Shown in pieces: positions 16,772 through 25,716 of a stretch of 27,586 nt of DNA. Location of the stretch: positions 1-27,586 of the forward strand of contig JAFXPL010000143.1 of assembly GCA_017527945.1 (NCBI GenBank). Reading direction: 5' to 3'. The translations under genes were made by a program, and so were the position numbers. This stretch comes from Bacteroidales bacterium (GTDB taxonomy: Bacteria; Bacteroidota; Bacteroidia; Bacteroidales; WCHB1-69). Below the pieces are notes generated by a model, which was given only the letters and a program-made list of their open reading frames with translations, made no database searches and was not told where the DNA came from. How positions within the stretch are numbered: position 1 is the first letter of the stretch; each line of letters begins with the position of its first letter.

Positions 16772-16855
16772 AGGTTAATGGGTTAGGGGTTAATGGGTTA
16801 ATGGGTTAGGGGTTAATAGGTTAATGGGTTAGAGGGTTTATGGGTTAAGCGTTAA
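16772..16855. repeat. Telomere-like G-rich tandem repeat between mraY and the MurD-like gene
   Basis: The plus strand consists of reiterated GGGTTAAT and GGGTTA units, degenerating towards the mraY stop (AGAGGGTTTATGGGTTAAG). Runs of three or four G separated by 3-5 bases meet the usual sequence rule for a G-quadruplex. The tract fills almost the whole intergenic gap. A second tract of the same type lies at 19613-19686. Confidence 0.85.
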
Positions 16856-18118
16856 TCATCTGATTTTCAGAGTGGCGATGGCCAGGACAGCGAGCAGCAT
16901 ACTGACAACGATGAAACGTTGCACGATTTTCGACTCATGCATCCCCTTTTTCTGGAAGTGGTGGTGCAAGGGGGACATCAGGAAGATGCGTCTTCCCTCG
17001 CCGTAGCGCTTCTTGGTGTATTTGAAATAGGAGACCTGCATGATCACGGAGAGGGACTGAGCCAAATAGACACCGCAAAGGATAGGTATGAGCAGTTCCT
17101 TGCGGATAATAATACAGGACACGGCCACTATGCCGCCGAGAGTGAGGCTGCCCGTGTCGCCCATGAACACTTGCGCCGGGTAGCAGTTCCACCAGTAGAA
17201 GCCAATGCACGCACCGATGACGGCGGAGATGAAAATCACCAGCTCTCCGATGTTAGGGATATACATAATATTCAGATAGTCAGCAAAAATCACATTGCCT
17301 GACACGTAAGCCAAGATGGCGATACCCACGGCTACCGAGGCTGTGGTACCCGTGGCGAGACCGTCCAAGCCGTCGGTGAGATTCGCCCCGTTCGACACCG
17401 CCGCAATGATGAACACAATGATGGGAATAAAGAACAGGAACGACCATTTGCCGCTATCGTCGCCCATCCAGCGGGTGAGCGCGGAATAGTCCATCTCGTG
17501 GTTCTTGACAAAGGGGATGGTCGTCTTGGAGGAATGATGCGGTTCGTCAAACAATTTCGGCGTATGCGCGCTCTCCTGGTTCTCCACCTGAAGCAGCTCG
17601 TTGGCCGTCACCTGCGCGACCTGCTGTTTCTGCAACTTCTTTTCACAAATCACGGCATCCGGATGGAAATACATGACCGACCCGACCACCAGGCCGAGCA
17701 AAATCTGCCCAATCAATTTCTTGCGCGGCGAAAGGCCCTCTTTGTTTTTCTTGAAAACTTTGATATAGTCATCGCAAAAGCCCAACAAGCCCAACCAAAT
17801 GGTCGTGAAAATCATCAGAATCACATAGATGTTGCGCAATTCGCACACTAAAAGGACCGGTATGAGGATTGCTGCAATGATGATGAGCCCTCCCATCGTG
17901 GGCGTGCCGGCTTTCTCGCTTTGGCCAGCCAACCCCAAATCGCGGATACTCTCCCCTATCTGCTTCCTTTTCAAGTACTTGATAAAATATTTCCCGAAAA
18001 AAATGGAGATTATCAAAGCCAAAACGAACGCCGCGACAGACCGGAAGGATATATACTGGAAGACACCCGTGCCCGGGTACCGGTTTTCATGCATCCAAGA
18101 AAAAAGATAGTACAACAT
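16856..18118 (-). CDS. mraY: Phospho-N-acetylmuramoyl-pentapeptide transferase MraY
   Basis: A 420-residue polytopic membrane enzyme that makes lipid I from UDP-MurNAc-pentapeptide and undecaprenyl phosphate. Motifs visible: GTPTMGG (71-77), the catalytic DDYIK (Asp116-Asp117), [10 protein letters not shown] (246-255), MGDTGSL and [11 protein letters not shown]. It is longer than the 360-residue enterobacterial enzyme because of a polar insertion at about 155-225 ([19 protein letters not shown] and on), as I recall from other Bacteroidota. It starts 11 bases after the murE stop, so the two are one transcription unit. Confidence 0.96.
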   Translation of the reverse strand: MLYYLFSWMHENRYPGTGVFQYISFRSVAAFVLALIISIFFGKYFIKYLKRKQIGESIRDLGLAGQSEKAGTPTMGGLIIIAAILIPVLLVCELRNIYVILMIFTTIWLGLLGFCDDYIKVFKKNKEGLSPRKKLIGQILLGLVVGSVMYFHPDAVICEKKLQKQQVAQVTANELLQVENQESAHTPKLFDEPHHSSKTTIPFVKNHEMDYSALTRWMGDDSGKWSFLFFIPIIVFIIAAVSNGANLTDGLDGLATGTTASVAVGIAILAYVSGNVIFADYLNIMYIPNIGELVIFISAVIGACIGFYWWNCYPAQVFMGDTGSLTLGGIVAVSCIIIRKELLIPILCGVYLAQSLSVIMQVSYFKYTKKRYGEGRRIFLMSPLHHHFQKKGMHESKIVQRFIVVSMLLAVLAIATLKIR

Positions 18119-18129
18119 AACTCACTTAT

Positions 18130-19602
18130 TTACTGAATATTGAGACAATTTTTAATTTCCTCCGTGTCATCGAAATGGTGTTTCACGTGGTTGATTTCCT
18201 GATAATTCTCATGCCCTTTGCCGGCCAATAGGATCACCCCGGTCGGAGAGAGCATCATGCAGGCGGTTTTGATAGCCTCGCGGCGGTTCTCGATGACCAC
18301 CACTTGGCGTGACTTGGATGTCGGAACCCCCTTCAGCATGTCATCCAAAATGGCCATGGGGTTCTCAGTGCGGGGATTGTCGGAGGTCAGCACTACCTTG
18401 GAGCTGTACTTGCAGGCTATCCCAGCCATTTCAGGGCGTTTCAGCGCATCGCGATCACCGCCGCAGCCCACCACTGTAATCACCTCGGCCTCTTTACCCA
18501 CAATGTCGCGGATAGTCTTCAGCACGTTCTCCAGGGCATCGGGCGTGTGGGCGTAATCGACAATGGCGGTGCCGCCATCCGCGCTGCGAAACATCTGAAA
18601 ACGGCCGGCAGCACTCTCCAAAAGACTCATGTTCGTCAACGCCACATCCTCGTCCATGCCCAAAAGCACCGCCGCGCCGTAGATGGCCAACAGATTGTAA
18701 GCATTGAAACGGCCGCAAAGGCGGAAAAAGACCTCCCGGTTGTTGATGCGCATGTGCAGCCCCGAGAAGGCGTTTTCCATAACCACACCCTTGAAGTCGG
18801 CACCAGTGCGCAAGCTGTAAGTATGAACAGTCGCTTTCGTATTCTGCACCATCACCTTGCCGTTCTTGTCATCCACATTGGTGAGGGCGAAAGCGGTCTT
18901 GGGCAATTTGTCGAAAAAGGATTTCTTGGCAGCAATATAGTTGGCGAACGTCTTGTGGAAGTCCAGATGGTCATGGGTGATATTGCTGAAAATACCGCCG
19001 GCAAAACGCAACCCGGAAACTCGATGCTGGCAGAGCGCGTGCGAACTCACCTCCATGAAGCAATATTCACAACCTTTCTCCACCATTTGCGCCAGCAAGC
19101 GATTGAGTTCCACCGCATCAGGTGTGGTATGGGTGGCCGGGATCTCCTCATCTCCAACCTTGTTGACAATCGTGGAGAGCAACCCGGCGCGATGGCCGGC
19201 CAGCATGAACAGACGGTGCAGGAGCGTCACCGTGGTGGTTTTTCCATTGGTACCGGTGATGCCAACGAGCTTGAGCTGACGGCTCGGATGCCCGTAGAAG
19301 GCATCTGCAATCAGTCCCAAAGCCACAGAGCTGTCAGCCACCTTGACGTAACAGACCTTCTCGTCGATGATTTCGGGCAGTTCCTCACACACCACGGCGC
19401 GGCATCCCTGCGCGATGGCCGAAGGGATGTACTTATGTCCATCGGTCTGCGTGCCGCGCTGCGCCACATACAGCTGCGTTGCGGTCGCCTCCTGCTCTGT
19501 CACCGCACGCGAGTCGAACAGAATTTCCGTGACATCCAGTCCCGGATCCCCTGTCAGCTCATACGAGCGCAAGGCCTTCAGCAATATATTCAATGGTTTC
19601 AT
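18130..19602 (-). CDS. murE: UDP-MurNAc-tripeptide ligase MurE, meso-diaminopimelate type
   Basis: A 490-residue cytosolic Mur ligase. The P-loop TGTNGKTTT is at 116-124, the ATPase segment EVSSHALCQHRV and FSNITHDHLDFH follow, and VVGCGGDRD and GKGHENYQ lie in the C-terminal domain. The substrate-recognition motif DNPR at 408-411 is the one that marks the meso-diaminopimelate-adding enzymes, so the peptidoglycan is predicted to be DAP-type. It lies between ftsI and mraY. The gap to ftsI is occupied by a G-rich repeat tract. Confidence 0.96.
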   Translation of the reverse strand: MKPLNILLKALRSYELTGDPGLDVTEILFDSRAVTEQEATATQLYVAQRGTQTDGHKYIPSAIAQGCRAVVCEELPEIIDEKVCYVKVADSSVALGLIADAFYGHPSRQLKLVGITGTNGKTTTVTLLHRLFMLAGHRAGLLSTIVNKVGDEEIPATHTTPDAVELNRLLAQMVEKGCEYCFMEVSSHALCQHRVSGLRFAGGIFSNITHDHLDFHKTFANYIAAKKSFFDKLPKTAFALTNVDDKNGKVMVQNTKATVHTYSLRTGADFKGVVMENAFSGLHMRINNREVFFRLCGRFNAYNLLAIYGAAVLLGMDEDVALTNMSLLESAAGRFQMFRSADGGTAIVDYAHTPDALENVLKTIRDIVGKEAEVITVVGCGGDRDALKRPEMAGIACKYSSKVVLTSDNPRTENPMAILDDMLKGVPTSKSRQVVVIENRREAIKTACMMLSPTGVILLAGKGHENYQEINHVKHHFDDTEEIKNCLNIQ

Positions 19603-19612
19603 TGTCTTTTGT

Positions 19613-19686
19613 GGGTTAATGGGTTAGGGGTTAATGGGTTAGGTTAATGGGTTAGGGGTTAATGGGTTAGGTTAATGGGTTAGGGG
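19613..19686. repeat. Telomere-like G-rich tandem repeat between ftsI and murE
   Basis: The plus strand is built almost entirely of alternating GGGTTAATGGGTTA and GGTTAATGGGTTA units, more regular than the tract at 16772-16855. Four or more G-tracts with loops of 3 and 5 bases satisfy the G-quadruplex pattern on the plus strand, which is the template strand for the minus-strand operon. It fills the gap between the ftsI stop and the sequence just before the murE start. Confidence 0.88.
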
Positions 19687-19690
19687 CGGT

Positions 19691-22024
19691 TCATTCGAGG
19701 TGTAGTTTTACGATTCCTGTCGAGTTGTCGAGTACTTGGCTTTTGACGCGTCCTTTGCCGAAGACACGGGGGTTATAGCCGGCACGGATAAGTTCGGTGA
19801 CGGCATCGGAGGCAAGCATGCCGCGCACATCGGGCATCTTCTGGAACTGTTTCAGCGGCAGCGCCACGGCCGTGACATGACGGTTGGTGTCCGTCGCATC
19901 CACACGCAGATAGGGTGCCGGCGTTTCGTATGTCACTGTATCGTAGCCCAAACCGTTCAATATCGTGTTGAAGAACGGCTTGCGGATCGGGGCGGTGCGC
20001 CCGAGCGGAGTGAAAGGAGAGTCGCTGGCCTTGCGGGTCGCGCTGTAGTTCGAGCTGTTCATGATGCTGCGGGCGATTTTCGCGAAGGCATCGGCCGCCA
20101 CCGTGCTGTGGTGGGGAACTCCATAAATATAGATAATGACCGTATATTGCGGCTTGTCCATCGGGAAATAGCCGCAAAACGAGACCGCGTTGATGTCTTT
20201 CCGGTAGTCGCGGATGCTCTCGTCCCAGATGTCACGGGTTCCCGTTTTGCCGGCGAACATGCAATTTTCATCGCGGAACCGGCGCGCCGTTCCATGTTCG
20301 CCCCATACCACCTGTTCCAAATAGTAGCGAGCCTTGCGCACGGTGGAGGACGAGGCTATGGAATCCATAAGCACCTGTGGCTCAAATCGTTGAATCGTGT
20401 CATACGTATTCGTGACATAACGCACGAACAGTGGCGCCATCATCTTGCCGTCATTCGCAATCGCATTATAATATACTAATGTACGAAGAATCGGGACGGT
20501 GAAGCCGGCGCCGAAGCAGGTGGCATAGTAAGTGTTGAAATCGTTGGTGCCGTCCTTGATCCGGGCAGGCATAATGTCGCCCAACTGGGTGTGCAGCGTG
20601 TCCAACAGTCCCATTTTTCTCAACTGCGCGAGATACTGCGGGAAGCCCCTCTTCCCGTAAGCCTCGAAAATCATGCTGGCCATGCCCACATTGGAGGAGC
20701 GCTGGAAAACCTCCACAGCGGGCACATTAATGGAGGCGTAATCATAGTCCTTTTTCGTGTAATGCTTGATCTGCCCCGACTTGGTGGGATAGTCGAATGT
20801 ATGGTTGTAAATCGGATAACGACCGACCGTATCGTTCGGGGTCTTCTCAAGGTAAGCCAGCAAAGAGGCCAGTTTGAACGTGGAACCGGGCTCCACCTTG
20901 GCATTCAGGGCATACTCCATGCTTTCGGTGTAGTAGGAGGCATCGGCGGCAGCGCGGCGCAGGTTGGAAATCGCCTTGATCTCGCCCGTAGCCGTCTCCA
21001 TCACGATGGCGCAGCCCCACTCGGCATTCAGTTCCGACAGCTTGCGTGACAGCTCGTTATGCACCGCATGTTGGATTTCCAGCTTCAAGGTTGTGTGGAT
21101 GTTGTAGCCGTCAATGGGGTCCAGACGGTCGCGCAGCGGCACTTTGGCGTGGTTGAGTTCGAGGTACTTCTTGCTGCCCTGCACACCGGCCAGGATATCG
21201 TTCATGGAGTGCTCCAGCCCGAACTGCCGGTCGATGGTCTCCACACCGAGCGTTCGCTTGGCCATCTCCCCGTAAGGGTTAATCCGAACATTGGCGGACA
21301 CATAGTTGAGGTGCGGATGGAACACTACCTTGCGCACACTGTCGGGGCGGTGCTCCGCCACACTTCCCTGCCCTTCTTCATGCTTTTTGTCGCGCCGTTT
21401 CGCCCTTCTGCTCTTTTTGTCAGCCTCCACCGCTACATTCTTATACAGATAGGGACGATTCTTGATGAAGGAGGTATCAACACCCGTCACCCAGACCCGC
21501 TCATCCCACTCCTTCACAGGGAACAGCGTGGCATAGCGCTTTCTCTGTACATTCTTGGTGAAAAAATCGTAGTAATAGTTTGCATCGTACCGGGGAAAAC
21601 GATCCTTGAACTGCTGATGGAAGTCGTTGGCCAGCAACCGGAAGACACCGTCGAAAGCGTGAGGGTTCTTTCCCAACGTATCGGCGTACTCCTTGGCGAA
21701 ACCCTTGCCGTCGAAGGCCACCTCAAAGACAGTGAAATTGGCCACCAGGACACGCCCGTGGTCGTCGTAAATCTCGCCCCTGACTGGCCGCAGGCTGTTT
21801 TCCCGGACATAACAGTAGGTGTCGCCCGCAACCTTGTCCTCCCAATCGGGCACGGTAGTGTCAACACATTTGTCGGATGTGCCCGATGCGACGGCGCTTT
21901 CGAAAACGGAGAGGTATAGGATTTTGGCAAAGCAGGCCACACCCACCAGCACCATCGCCAGATAGACGACGGTCATACGCCTCAATGTGGAGGGGTTAGC
22001 CTCTTGCTTTCCATTATTTTTCAT
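19691..22024 (-). CDS. ftsI: Class B penicillin-binding protein FtsI with C-terminal PASTA domain
   Basis: A 777-residue bitopic transpeptidase: a short cytosolic tail, a membrane helix (about 17-40), a periplasmic pedestal domain and a transpeptidase domain. Active-site motifs: S381-T-F-K384 in EPGSTFKLAS, SSN at 443-445, and K593-T-G595 in AGKTGTRD. The final ~65 residues (PDVRGMLASDAVTELIRAGYNP...) form one PASTA module. It cross-links septal peptidoglycan with FtsW. An insertion rich in basic residues (KKSRRAKRRDKKHEE, about 205-220) lies in the pedestal region. Its start overlaps the ftsL stop by 11 bases, so translation is likely coupled. Confidence 0.95.
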   Translation of the reverse strand: MKNNGKQEANPSTLRRMTVVYLAMVLVGVACFAKILYLSVFESAVASGTSDKCVDTTVPDWEDKVAGDTYCYVRENSLRPVRGEIYDDHGRVLVANFTVFEVAFDGKGFAKEYADTLGKNPHAFDGVFRLLANDFHQQFKDRFPRYDANYYYDFFTKNVQRKRYATLFPVKEWDERVWVTGVDTSFIKNRPYLYKNVAVEADKKSRRAKRRDKKHEEGQGSVAEHRPDSVRKVVFHPHLNYVSANVRINPYGEMAKRTLGVETIDRQFGLEHSMNDILAGVQGSKKYLELNHAKVPLRDRLDPIDGYNIHTTLKLEIQHAVHNELSRKLSELNAEWGCAIVMETATGEIKAISNLRRAAADASYYTESMEYALNAKVEPGSTFKLASLLAYLEKTPNDTVGRYPIYNHTFDYPTKSGQIKHYTKKDYDYASINVPAVEVFQRSSNVGMASMIFEAYGKRGFPQYLAQLRKMGLLDTLHTQLGDIMPARIKDGTNDFNTYYATCFGAGFTVPILRTLVYYNAIANDGKMMAPLFVRYVTNTYDTIQRFEPQVLMDSIASSSTVRKARYYLEQVVWGEHGTARRFRDENCMFAGKTGTRDIWDESIRDYRKDINAVSFCGYFPMDKPQYTVIIYIYGVPHHSTVAADAFAKIARSIMNSSNYSATRKASDSPFTPLGRTAPIRKPFFNTILNGLGYDTVTYETPAPYLRVDATDTNRHVTAVALPLKQFQKMPDVRGMLASDAVTELIRAGYNPRVFGKGRVKSQVLDNSTGIVKLHLE

Positions 22025-22427
22025 GCTTGCTCTCCTTTCTTCTGAACCAACGGCGCTTCTCTTCCCGCTTGGGGGTCTCCTTCACCGTAAAGCAATGCTT
22101 CTCGTCCGTAATGTAGCCCTTGTCCTGCATCTTTTGGATGAGGATTTTGTTTTTCTCGTAAGGAATGAACTGGTTATTGGCCTTCAACTTGCTGATTTCT
22201 GCCTTGTAGGTATTCTCCAACTCATTGATTTTCTTCTGCTTGACTCGAATACGCTGTTCGCTGATTACCAACAGAGTGACCAGTACGATGACAAAGAAAA
22301 AATAAAGGTACCACGGGCGCATCTGCTTCCGGGCGAGTATCTCCCCTCCAAATATATTGGAGAAGAACTCGCCGAAGCGCGTCCGTTCCCGCTGTTGGCT
22401 GTTCTGGTTATGAGAGGTGGTTTCCAT
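22014..22427 (-). CDS. ftsL: FtsL-like divisome protein
   Basis: A 137-residue bitopic protein in the ftsL position between rsmH and ftsI. A cytosolic N-terminus (1-38) precedes one membrane helix (about 39-56, LYFFFVIVLVTLLVIS) and a heptad-rich coiled coil (about 57-88), then an unusually basic tail ending RRWFRRKESKHEK. In the family it bridges FtsI/FtsW to FtsB and FtsQ. I chose METTSHN (22427), which overlaps rsmH by 20 bases; a start at 22502 would embed 75 more bases in the rsmH gene and give a proline/serine-rich extension. Sequence similarity in this family is low, so the call leans on topology and position. Confidence 0.78.
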   Translation of the reverse strand: METTSHNQNSQQRERTRFGEFFSNIFGGEILARKQMRPWYLYFFFVIVLVTLLVISEQRIRVKQKKINELENTYKAEISKLKANNQFIPYEKNKILIQKMQDKGYITDEKHCFTVKETPKREEKRRWFRRKESKHEK

Positions 22428-23334
22428 GGGTAGTGGGGATGATTCTTTCCGCGACACGCAGCTTGGCACTACGAGCACGGGGGTTAACATTAATTTCTTC
22501 AATATCAGGCTGTAATGCCTTTCTCGTAATAAGTTTGAACGGGGTTAACGGATTGCCGAAGAAGTCTTTCTCCACCACTCCGTCCAAATTGCCCGACCGC
22601 ATGAAATTTTTCACCATGCGGTCTTCCAAGGAGTGATAGGAAATCACCACTATACGGCCGCCGGGCTTCAACGCGCCGACACTCTGTTCCAAAAGGGATT
22701 CCAACGCCGCCATCTCTTGGTTGACCTCGATTCGGATCGCCTGGAAAATTTTGGACAGCGTCTTGTTTTCCTTGCCGCGAAGCAATCCGGGCTCCAGCAC
22801 TCCCACCAATTGACGGGTGGTGGCGATGGGCTGTTCTGCGCGAGCCTTCACGATGCGCCGGGCCAAAGCGCGGCCGTCGGATAATTCCCCGTAACGGTAG
22901 AAGATGTCGCTCAGCGACTTTTCATCATACTGATTTACAATATCTTGCGCCGAATTTCCCGTACGCGTGTTCATACGCATATCCAGCACGCCGTCCTCCC
23001 GGTACGAGAAACCTCGCTCCGGGGTGTCGAACTGGTGCGACGAGACACCAAGGTCTGCCAAAATGCCGTCAACTGGAAAAGCTTGGTGATATTGGAGAAA
23101 ACGGGTGAGGTTCTTGAAGTTGGACGGCACGAAAGTGAACCGCTCGTCTGAAATAAGCTGGGGCTGCACATCCGCGTCTTGGTCGAAGGCAATGAGGCGA
23201 CCCTGACCAAGCTTGTCTAAGATGGCACGGGAATGGCCGCCGCCGCCGTAGGTGACATCCACATAGACCCCATCAAGGTTCGTAACCAAATAATCTACCG
23301 AAAGTTGACGGAGCACGGGGTTATGATAGTCCAT
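22408..23334 (-). CDS. rsmH: 16S rRNA (cytosine-1402-N4)-methyltransferase RsmH
   Basis: A 308-residue SAM-dependent methyltransferase, formerly MraW, that methylates the N4 position of C1402 in 16S rRNA. Motifs: YHNPVL at the start, GGGGHS (30-35) for SAM, AFDQDADV with Asp51, GVSSHQFDTPERGFSYREDG, and VISYHSLEDRMVKNF near the C-terminus. It overlaps mraZ at its 5' end (14 bases) and ftsL at its 3' end (20 bases). Confidence 0.96.
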   Translation of the reverse strand: MDYHNPVLRQLSVDYLVTNLDGVYVDVTYGGGGHSRAILDKLGQGRLIAFDQDADVQPQLISDERFTFVPSNFKNLTRFLQYHQAFPVDGILADLGVSSHQFDTPERGFSYREDGVLDMRMNTRTGNSAQDIVNQYDEKSLSDIFYRYGELSDGRALARRIVKARAEQPIATTRQLVGVLEPGLLRGKENKTLSKIFQAIRIEVNQEMAALESLLEQSVGALKPGGRIVVISYHSLEDRMVKNFMRSGNLDGVVEKDFFGNPLTPFKLITRKALQPDIEEINVNPRARSAKLRVAERIIPTTHGNHLS

Positions 23335-23803
23335 TTGCGCCCTCCCTTTCCGCTAAAAAATGCCCGAGGTGCATCTCCTCGTTGAGTTTCTCCAGATCTT
23401 CCGGACTCATGTCGAACTTGTCGTGGTACTTCTGACTGTTCCACATTTCGATTTGTCCGTTGTCCAATATCATAACCAGCTCCTTGTCAATGGAATACAT
23501 TTCCATTAGGGGCTTTGGAATCACGATTCTCTGCTGCGCGTCGCACTCTAACGTGGCGGTGTTGCGAAGGAATGCGTTGCGATACAATTTCACCCGCGTG
23601 AGGTTGCGGTCCAGGGAATTCATGTAGTCCATCTGCTTGCGATAGGCCGACTCCGACCAAAGCATGATGTATTCGCCGAAACCGTGCGTGACATAGAACG
23701 TCTTGCGATCCTCCTCCGGCAACGCGCGCAACAACCCCGTGGGCAGCTTCAGTCGCCCACTCTTCTCTATCGAGACTTCCCAATATCCGTATTCCGTTGC
23801 CAT
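23321..23803 (-). CDS. mraZ: Transcriptional regulator/division protein MraZ
   Basis: A 160-residue protein with two SpoVT/AbrB-like swapped-hairpin repeats and first gene of the mra cluster. Repeat 1 has SIEKSGRLKLP (11-21). In repeat 2 the usual DxxGR motif reads DAQQR (88-92), so the Gly is replaced. In other bacteria MraZ binds repeats upstream of its own operon and represses it. A C-terminal acidic/His tail (MSPEDLEKLNEEMHLGHFLA) completes it. The stop overlaps the rsmH start. No obvious MraZ-box array was identified upstream by eye. Confidence 0.94.
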   Translation of the reverse strand: MATEYGYWEVSIEKSGRLKLPTGLLRALPEEDRKTFYVTHGFGEYIMLWSESAYRKQMDYMNSLDRNLTRVKLYRNAFLRNTATLECDAQQRIVIPKPLMEMYSIDKELVMILDNGQIEMWNSQKYHDKFDMSPEDLEKLNEEMHLGHFLAEREGANGLS

Positions 23804-23833
23804 ACTGATTCTATGTCACTCAATTTAAGACGA

Positions 23834-23841
23834 CAAAAATA
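23834..23841 (-). promoter_or_regulatory. Candidate -7 box for the mraZ operon
   Basis: The minus strand reads TATTTTTG (TAnnTTTG), 30 bases upstream of the mraZ ATG. A strict TTTG -33 element is not found at the usual spacing, so this is a candidate only. Confidence 0.45.
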
Positions 23842-24189
23842 TAATTTTTCCCAACCAGATTTCCATAAAAGCACCAATAAATAACAATTGTTAGTTAAAA
23901 ATAGATATAACATACTGAATATCAATATGGAAATAAATGGAAAAAAGTTTTCAACAAGTTTCAACACAAACCGCAATATGTTGAAAAAACGTGTATTTGC
24001 GCACAGAATGTCAATAATATTGTTATTTACTTGACAATCAATATAATAATTAGATATACGGAAAGCGTATCCCCAAAATGCATCTAACCCCGAAGACAAA
24101 TGTGGAAAAAATTGGAACAATTTGGAGCGTCGCGGAACGGCCTTCTTCAAAACCAACACGCCCATACTCGCTGACAATTGTTTTTTTTG
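23842..24189. other. AT-rich divergent intergenic region between mraZ and hflX
   Basis: About 350 bases with no credible gene on either strand. It holds an imperfect inverted repeat, TTTTCAAC (23948-23955) and GTTGAAAA (23980-23987), with a second TTTCAACA copy between the arms. The base composition is distinctly AT-rich compared with the genes on either side. Promoters for both flanking transcription units lie at its edges. No tRNA, terminator or DnaA-box array was recognised. Confidence 0.6.
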
Positions 24190-24197
24190 TACCTTTG
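24190..24197 (+). promoter_or_regulatory. Promoter -7 box for hflX
   Basis: TACCTTTG matches TAnnTTTG and ends 22 bases before the hflX ATG, which would give a very short leader. The -33 region is degenerate (CGCTGACAATTG at about 24169-24180). Confidence 0.5.
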
Positions 24198-24219
24198 CCG
24201 AAAATTTCAAACCGGAGAA

Positions 24220-25410
24220 ATGGCGATAGAATACCCTGACAATTACCGCGAAACGGCCGTGCTGATTGCCGTCTCGACACCCGACGTGGCAGAAGCCAAG
24301 ACGATGGAGTACCTTGACGAGCTGGCCTTTTTGGTGGAGACCGCCGGCGGCGAATGCGTGCAGAAGTTCATCCAGAACCTGGCGCACCCCGACACACGCA
24401 CCTATTTCGGCTCCGGCAAAATCCGTGAGGTGGCCGACTATGTGCACGAGCACGACATCGACATGGTGGTGGTCGATGATGAGCTGCCGCCGTCACAACA
24501 ACGCAACATCGAGCAACTTATGGGCTGCAAGGTAATGGACCGCACGCACCTCATCCTCGACATCTTCGCCAAGCACGCACAGACCGCCCATGCCAAGACG
24601 CAGGTGGAGCTGGCGCAGTACAAGTACCTGCTGCCGCGCCTCACCGGCATGTGGACCCACCTGGAGAAACAGCGCGGCGGCATCGGCATGAGGGGGCCCG
24701 GTGAAAAGGAAATCGAAACCGACCGCCGCATCATCCGCGACCGTATCTCATTGTTAGAGAAACGATTAAAGGATATTGACCGGCAGAAGAAGACCCAGCG
24801 CGGACACCGCGAGCAGTTCGTCCGCGTGGCTTTGGTCGGCTACACCAACGTCGGGAAATCGACCATTATGAACCTGCTCAGCAACTCCGACGTGCTCACC
24901 GAGAACAAACTTTTTGCCACCCTCGACACCACTGTCCGCAAAGTGGTGTTCCAAAACCTGCCTTTCCTGCTGTCCGACACGGTCGGATTCATCCGCAAGC
25001 TGCCGCATGGACTGGTGGAATCGTTCAAATCGACTTTGGACGAAATCCGCGAGACGCACCTGCTGCTTCACGTGGTCGATATCAGCCACCCCGATTTCGA
25101 AGAACAGATCCAGACTGTGCAGAAAACCTTGGATGAAATCGACTGCGGCGACAAACCCACTGTCATCATCTTCAACAAAATCGACCAATACGCTTGGATA
25201 GAGAAAGCCGACGACGACCTCACCCCGAAAACCAAGGAGAACGTCACGCTGGACGAACTTAAGGCCACCTGGATGGCGAAACTCGGCCCCAAAACGCTCT
25301 TTATCTCTGCGAAAACCAAGGAAAACGTCAACGAAATGAAAGATTTCCTATACGAAGAAATCAAAAAACTGCATATCCAAATATATCCGTACAATAATTT
25401 TCTGTATTAA
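24220..25410 (+). CDS. hflX: GTPase HflX
   Basis: A 396-residue ribosome-splitting GTPase. The N-terminal HflX domain includes FGSGKIREVADYV; GMRGPGEKEIETDRR marks the linker; the G domain has GYTNVGKS (207-214), DTVGF (253-257), NKID (319-322) and SAKT near the end. In the family it binds the 50S subunit or stalled 70S ribosomes and separates them under stress. I chose the ATG at 24220 (MAIEYPDNYRET); an in-frame ATG at 24178 lies upstream of the predicted promoter box and adds a cysteine-containing non-conserved stretch. It is transcribed alone and diverges from mraZ. Confidence 0.95.
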   Translation: MAIEYPDNYRETAVLIAVSTPDVAEAKTMEYLDELAFLVETAGGECVQKFIQNLAHPDTRTYFGSGKIREVADYVHEHDIDMVVVDDELPPSQQRNIEQLMGCKVMDRTHLILDIFAKHAQTAHAKTQVELAQYKYLLPRLTGMWTHLEKQRGGIGMRGPGEKEIETDRRIIRDRISLLEKRLKDIDRQKKTQRGHREQFVRVALVGYTNVGKSTIMNLLSNSDVLTENKLFATLDTTVRKVVFQNLPFLLSDTVGFIRKLPHGLVESFKSTLDEIRETHLLLHVVDISHPDFEEQIQTVQKTLDEIDCGDKPTVIIFNKIDQYAWIEKADDDLTPKTKENVTLDELKATWMAKLGPKTLFISAKTKENVNEMKDFLYEEIKKLHIQIYPYNNFLY

Positions 25411-25680
25411 CCATCCTTCCCCACAGCGCCCCCCTATTCGCTGCCAGAGACACCCCTACAACCTGAACCGCACCGGCACCTCTCAGAAGCGGCGCCCAAT
25501 CATCCCGTTGTAACAGCTTAACGAGATGCACAAACGCTTTCTGTCCATTTTTCGGAATCCTTTTCTTTCTCAAAATTTTACATGTTAACGTTTTGAACGC
25601 AAAAACACATTCTGTTTCAAATTGATTCACAGGCTGTTCCAAAAAAAAATCCTACCACACAATATAAAACTAATTTTTTC
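25411..25680. other. Intergenic region after hflX, no gene recognised
   Basis: The first 100 or so bases are C-rich, and the remainder turns AT-rich with several A- and T-runs. No convincing intrinsic terminator for hflX was found; the nearest candidate, GTTTTGAACGCAAAAAC at about 25591-25607, is weak. No coding frame with recognisable content is present on either strand. Confidence 0.5.
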
Positions 25681-25712
25681 GTTGTATGATTAAAAAATAA
25701 ATTATATCTTTG
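25681..25712 (+). promoter_or_regulatory. Promoter of the blaI-blaR1-like operon
   Basis: GTTG at 25681-25684 is followed after 20 bases by TATCTTTG at 25705-25712, which matches TTTG-N~20-TAnnTTTG with one mismatch in the first box. Transcription would start near 25719. That leaves an untranslated leader of roughly 135 bases before the blaI ATG. Confidence 0.6.
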
Positions 25713-25716
25713 CCGC

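Noticed and set aside
16772..19686. The two G-rich repeat tracts considered as a CRISPR array
   Set aside because: The units are short, contiguous and without unique spacers, so they are simple tandem repeats.
22428..22502. Longer start for the FtsL-like protein at 22502
   Set aside because: It would overlap rsmH by 95 bases and add an atypical N-terminal extension; METTSHN at 22427 gives the expected short cytosolic tail.
24080..24125. TGTGGAAAAAATTGG considered as a DnaA box and possible replication origin
   Set aside because: It is a single poor match to TTATNCACA with no cluster of boxes and no dnaA/dnaN genes nearby.
23767..24453. Minus-strand frame running through the mraZ-hflX gap
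   Set aside because: Part is antisense to the conserved N-terminus of HflX, and the rest is AT-rich intergenic sequence encoding a low-complexity stretch.
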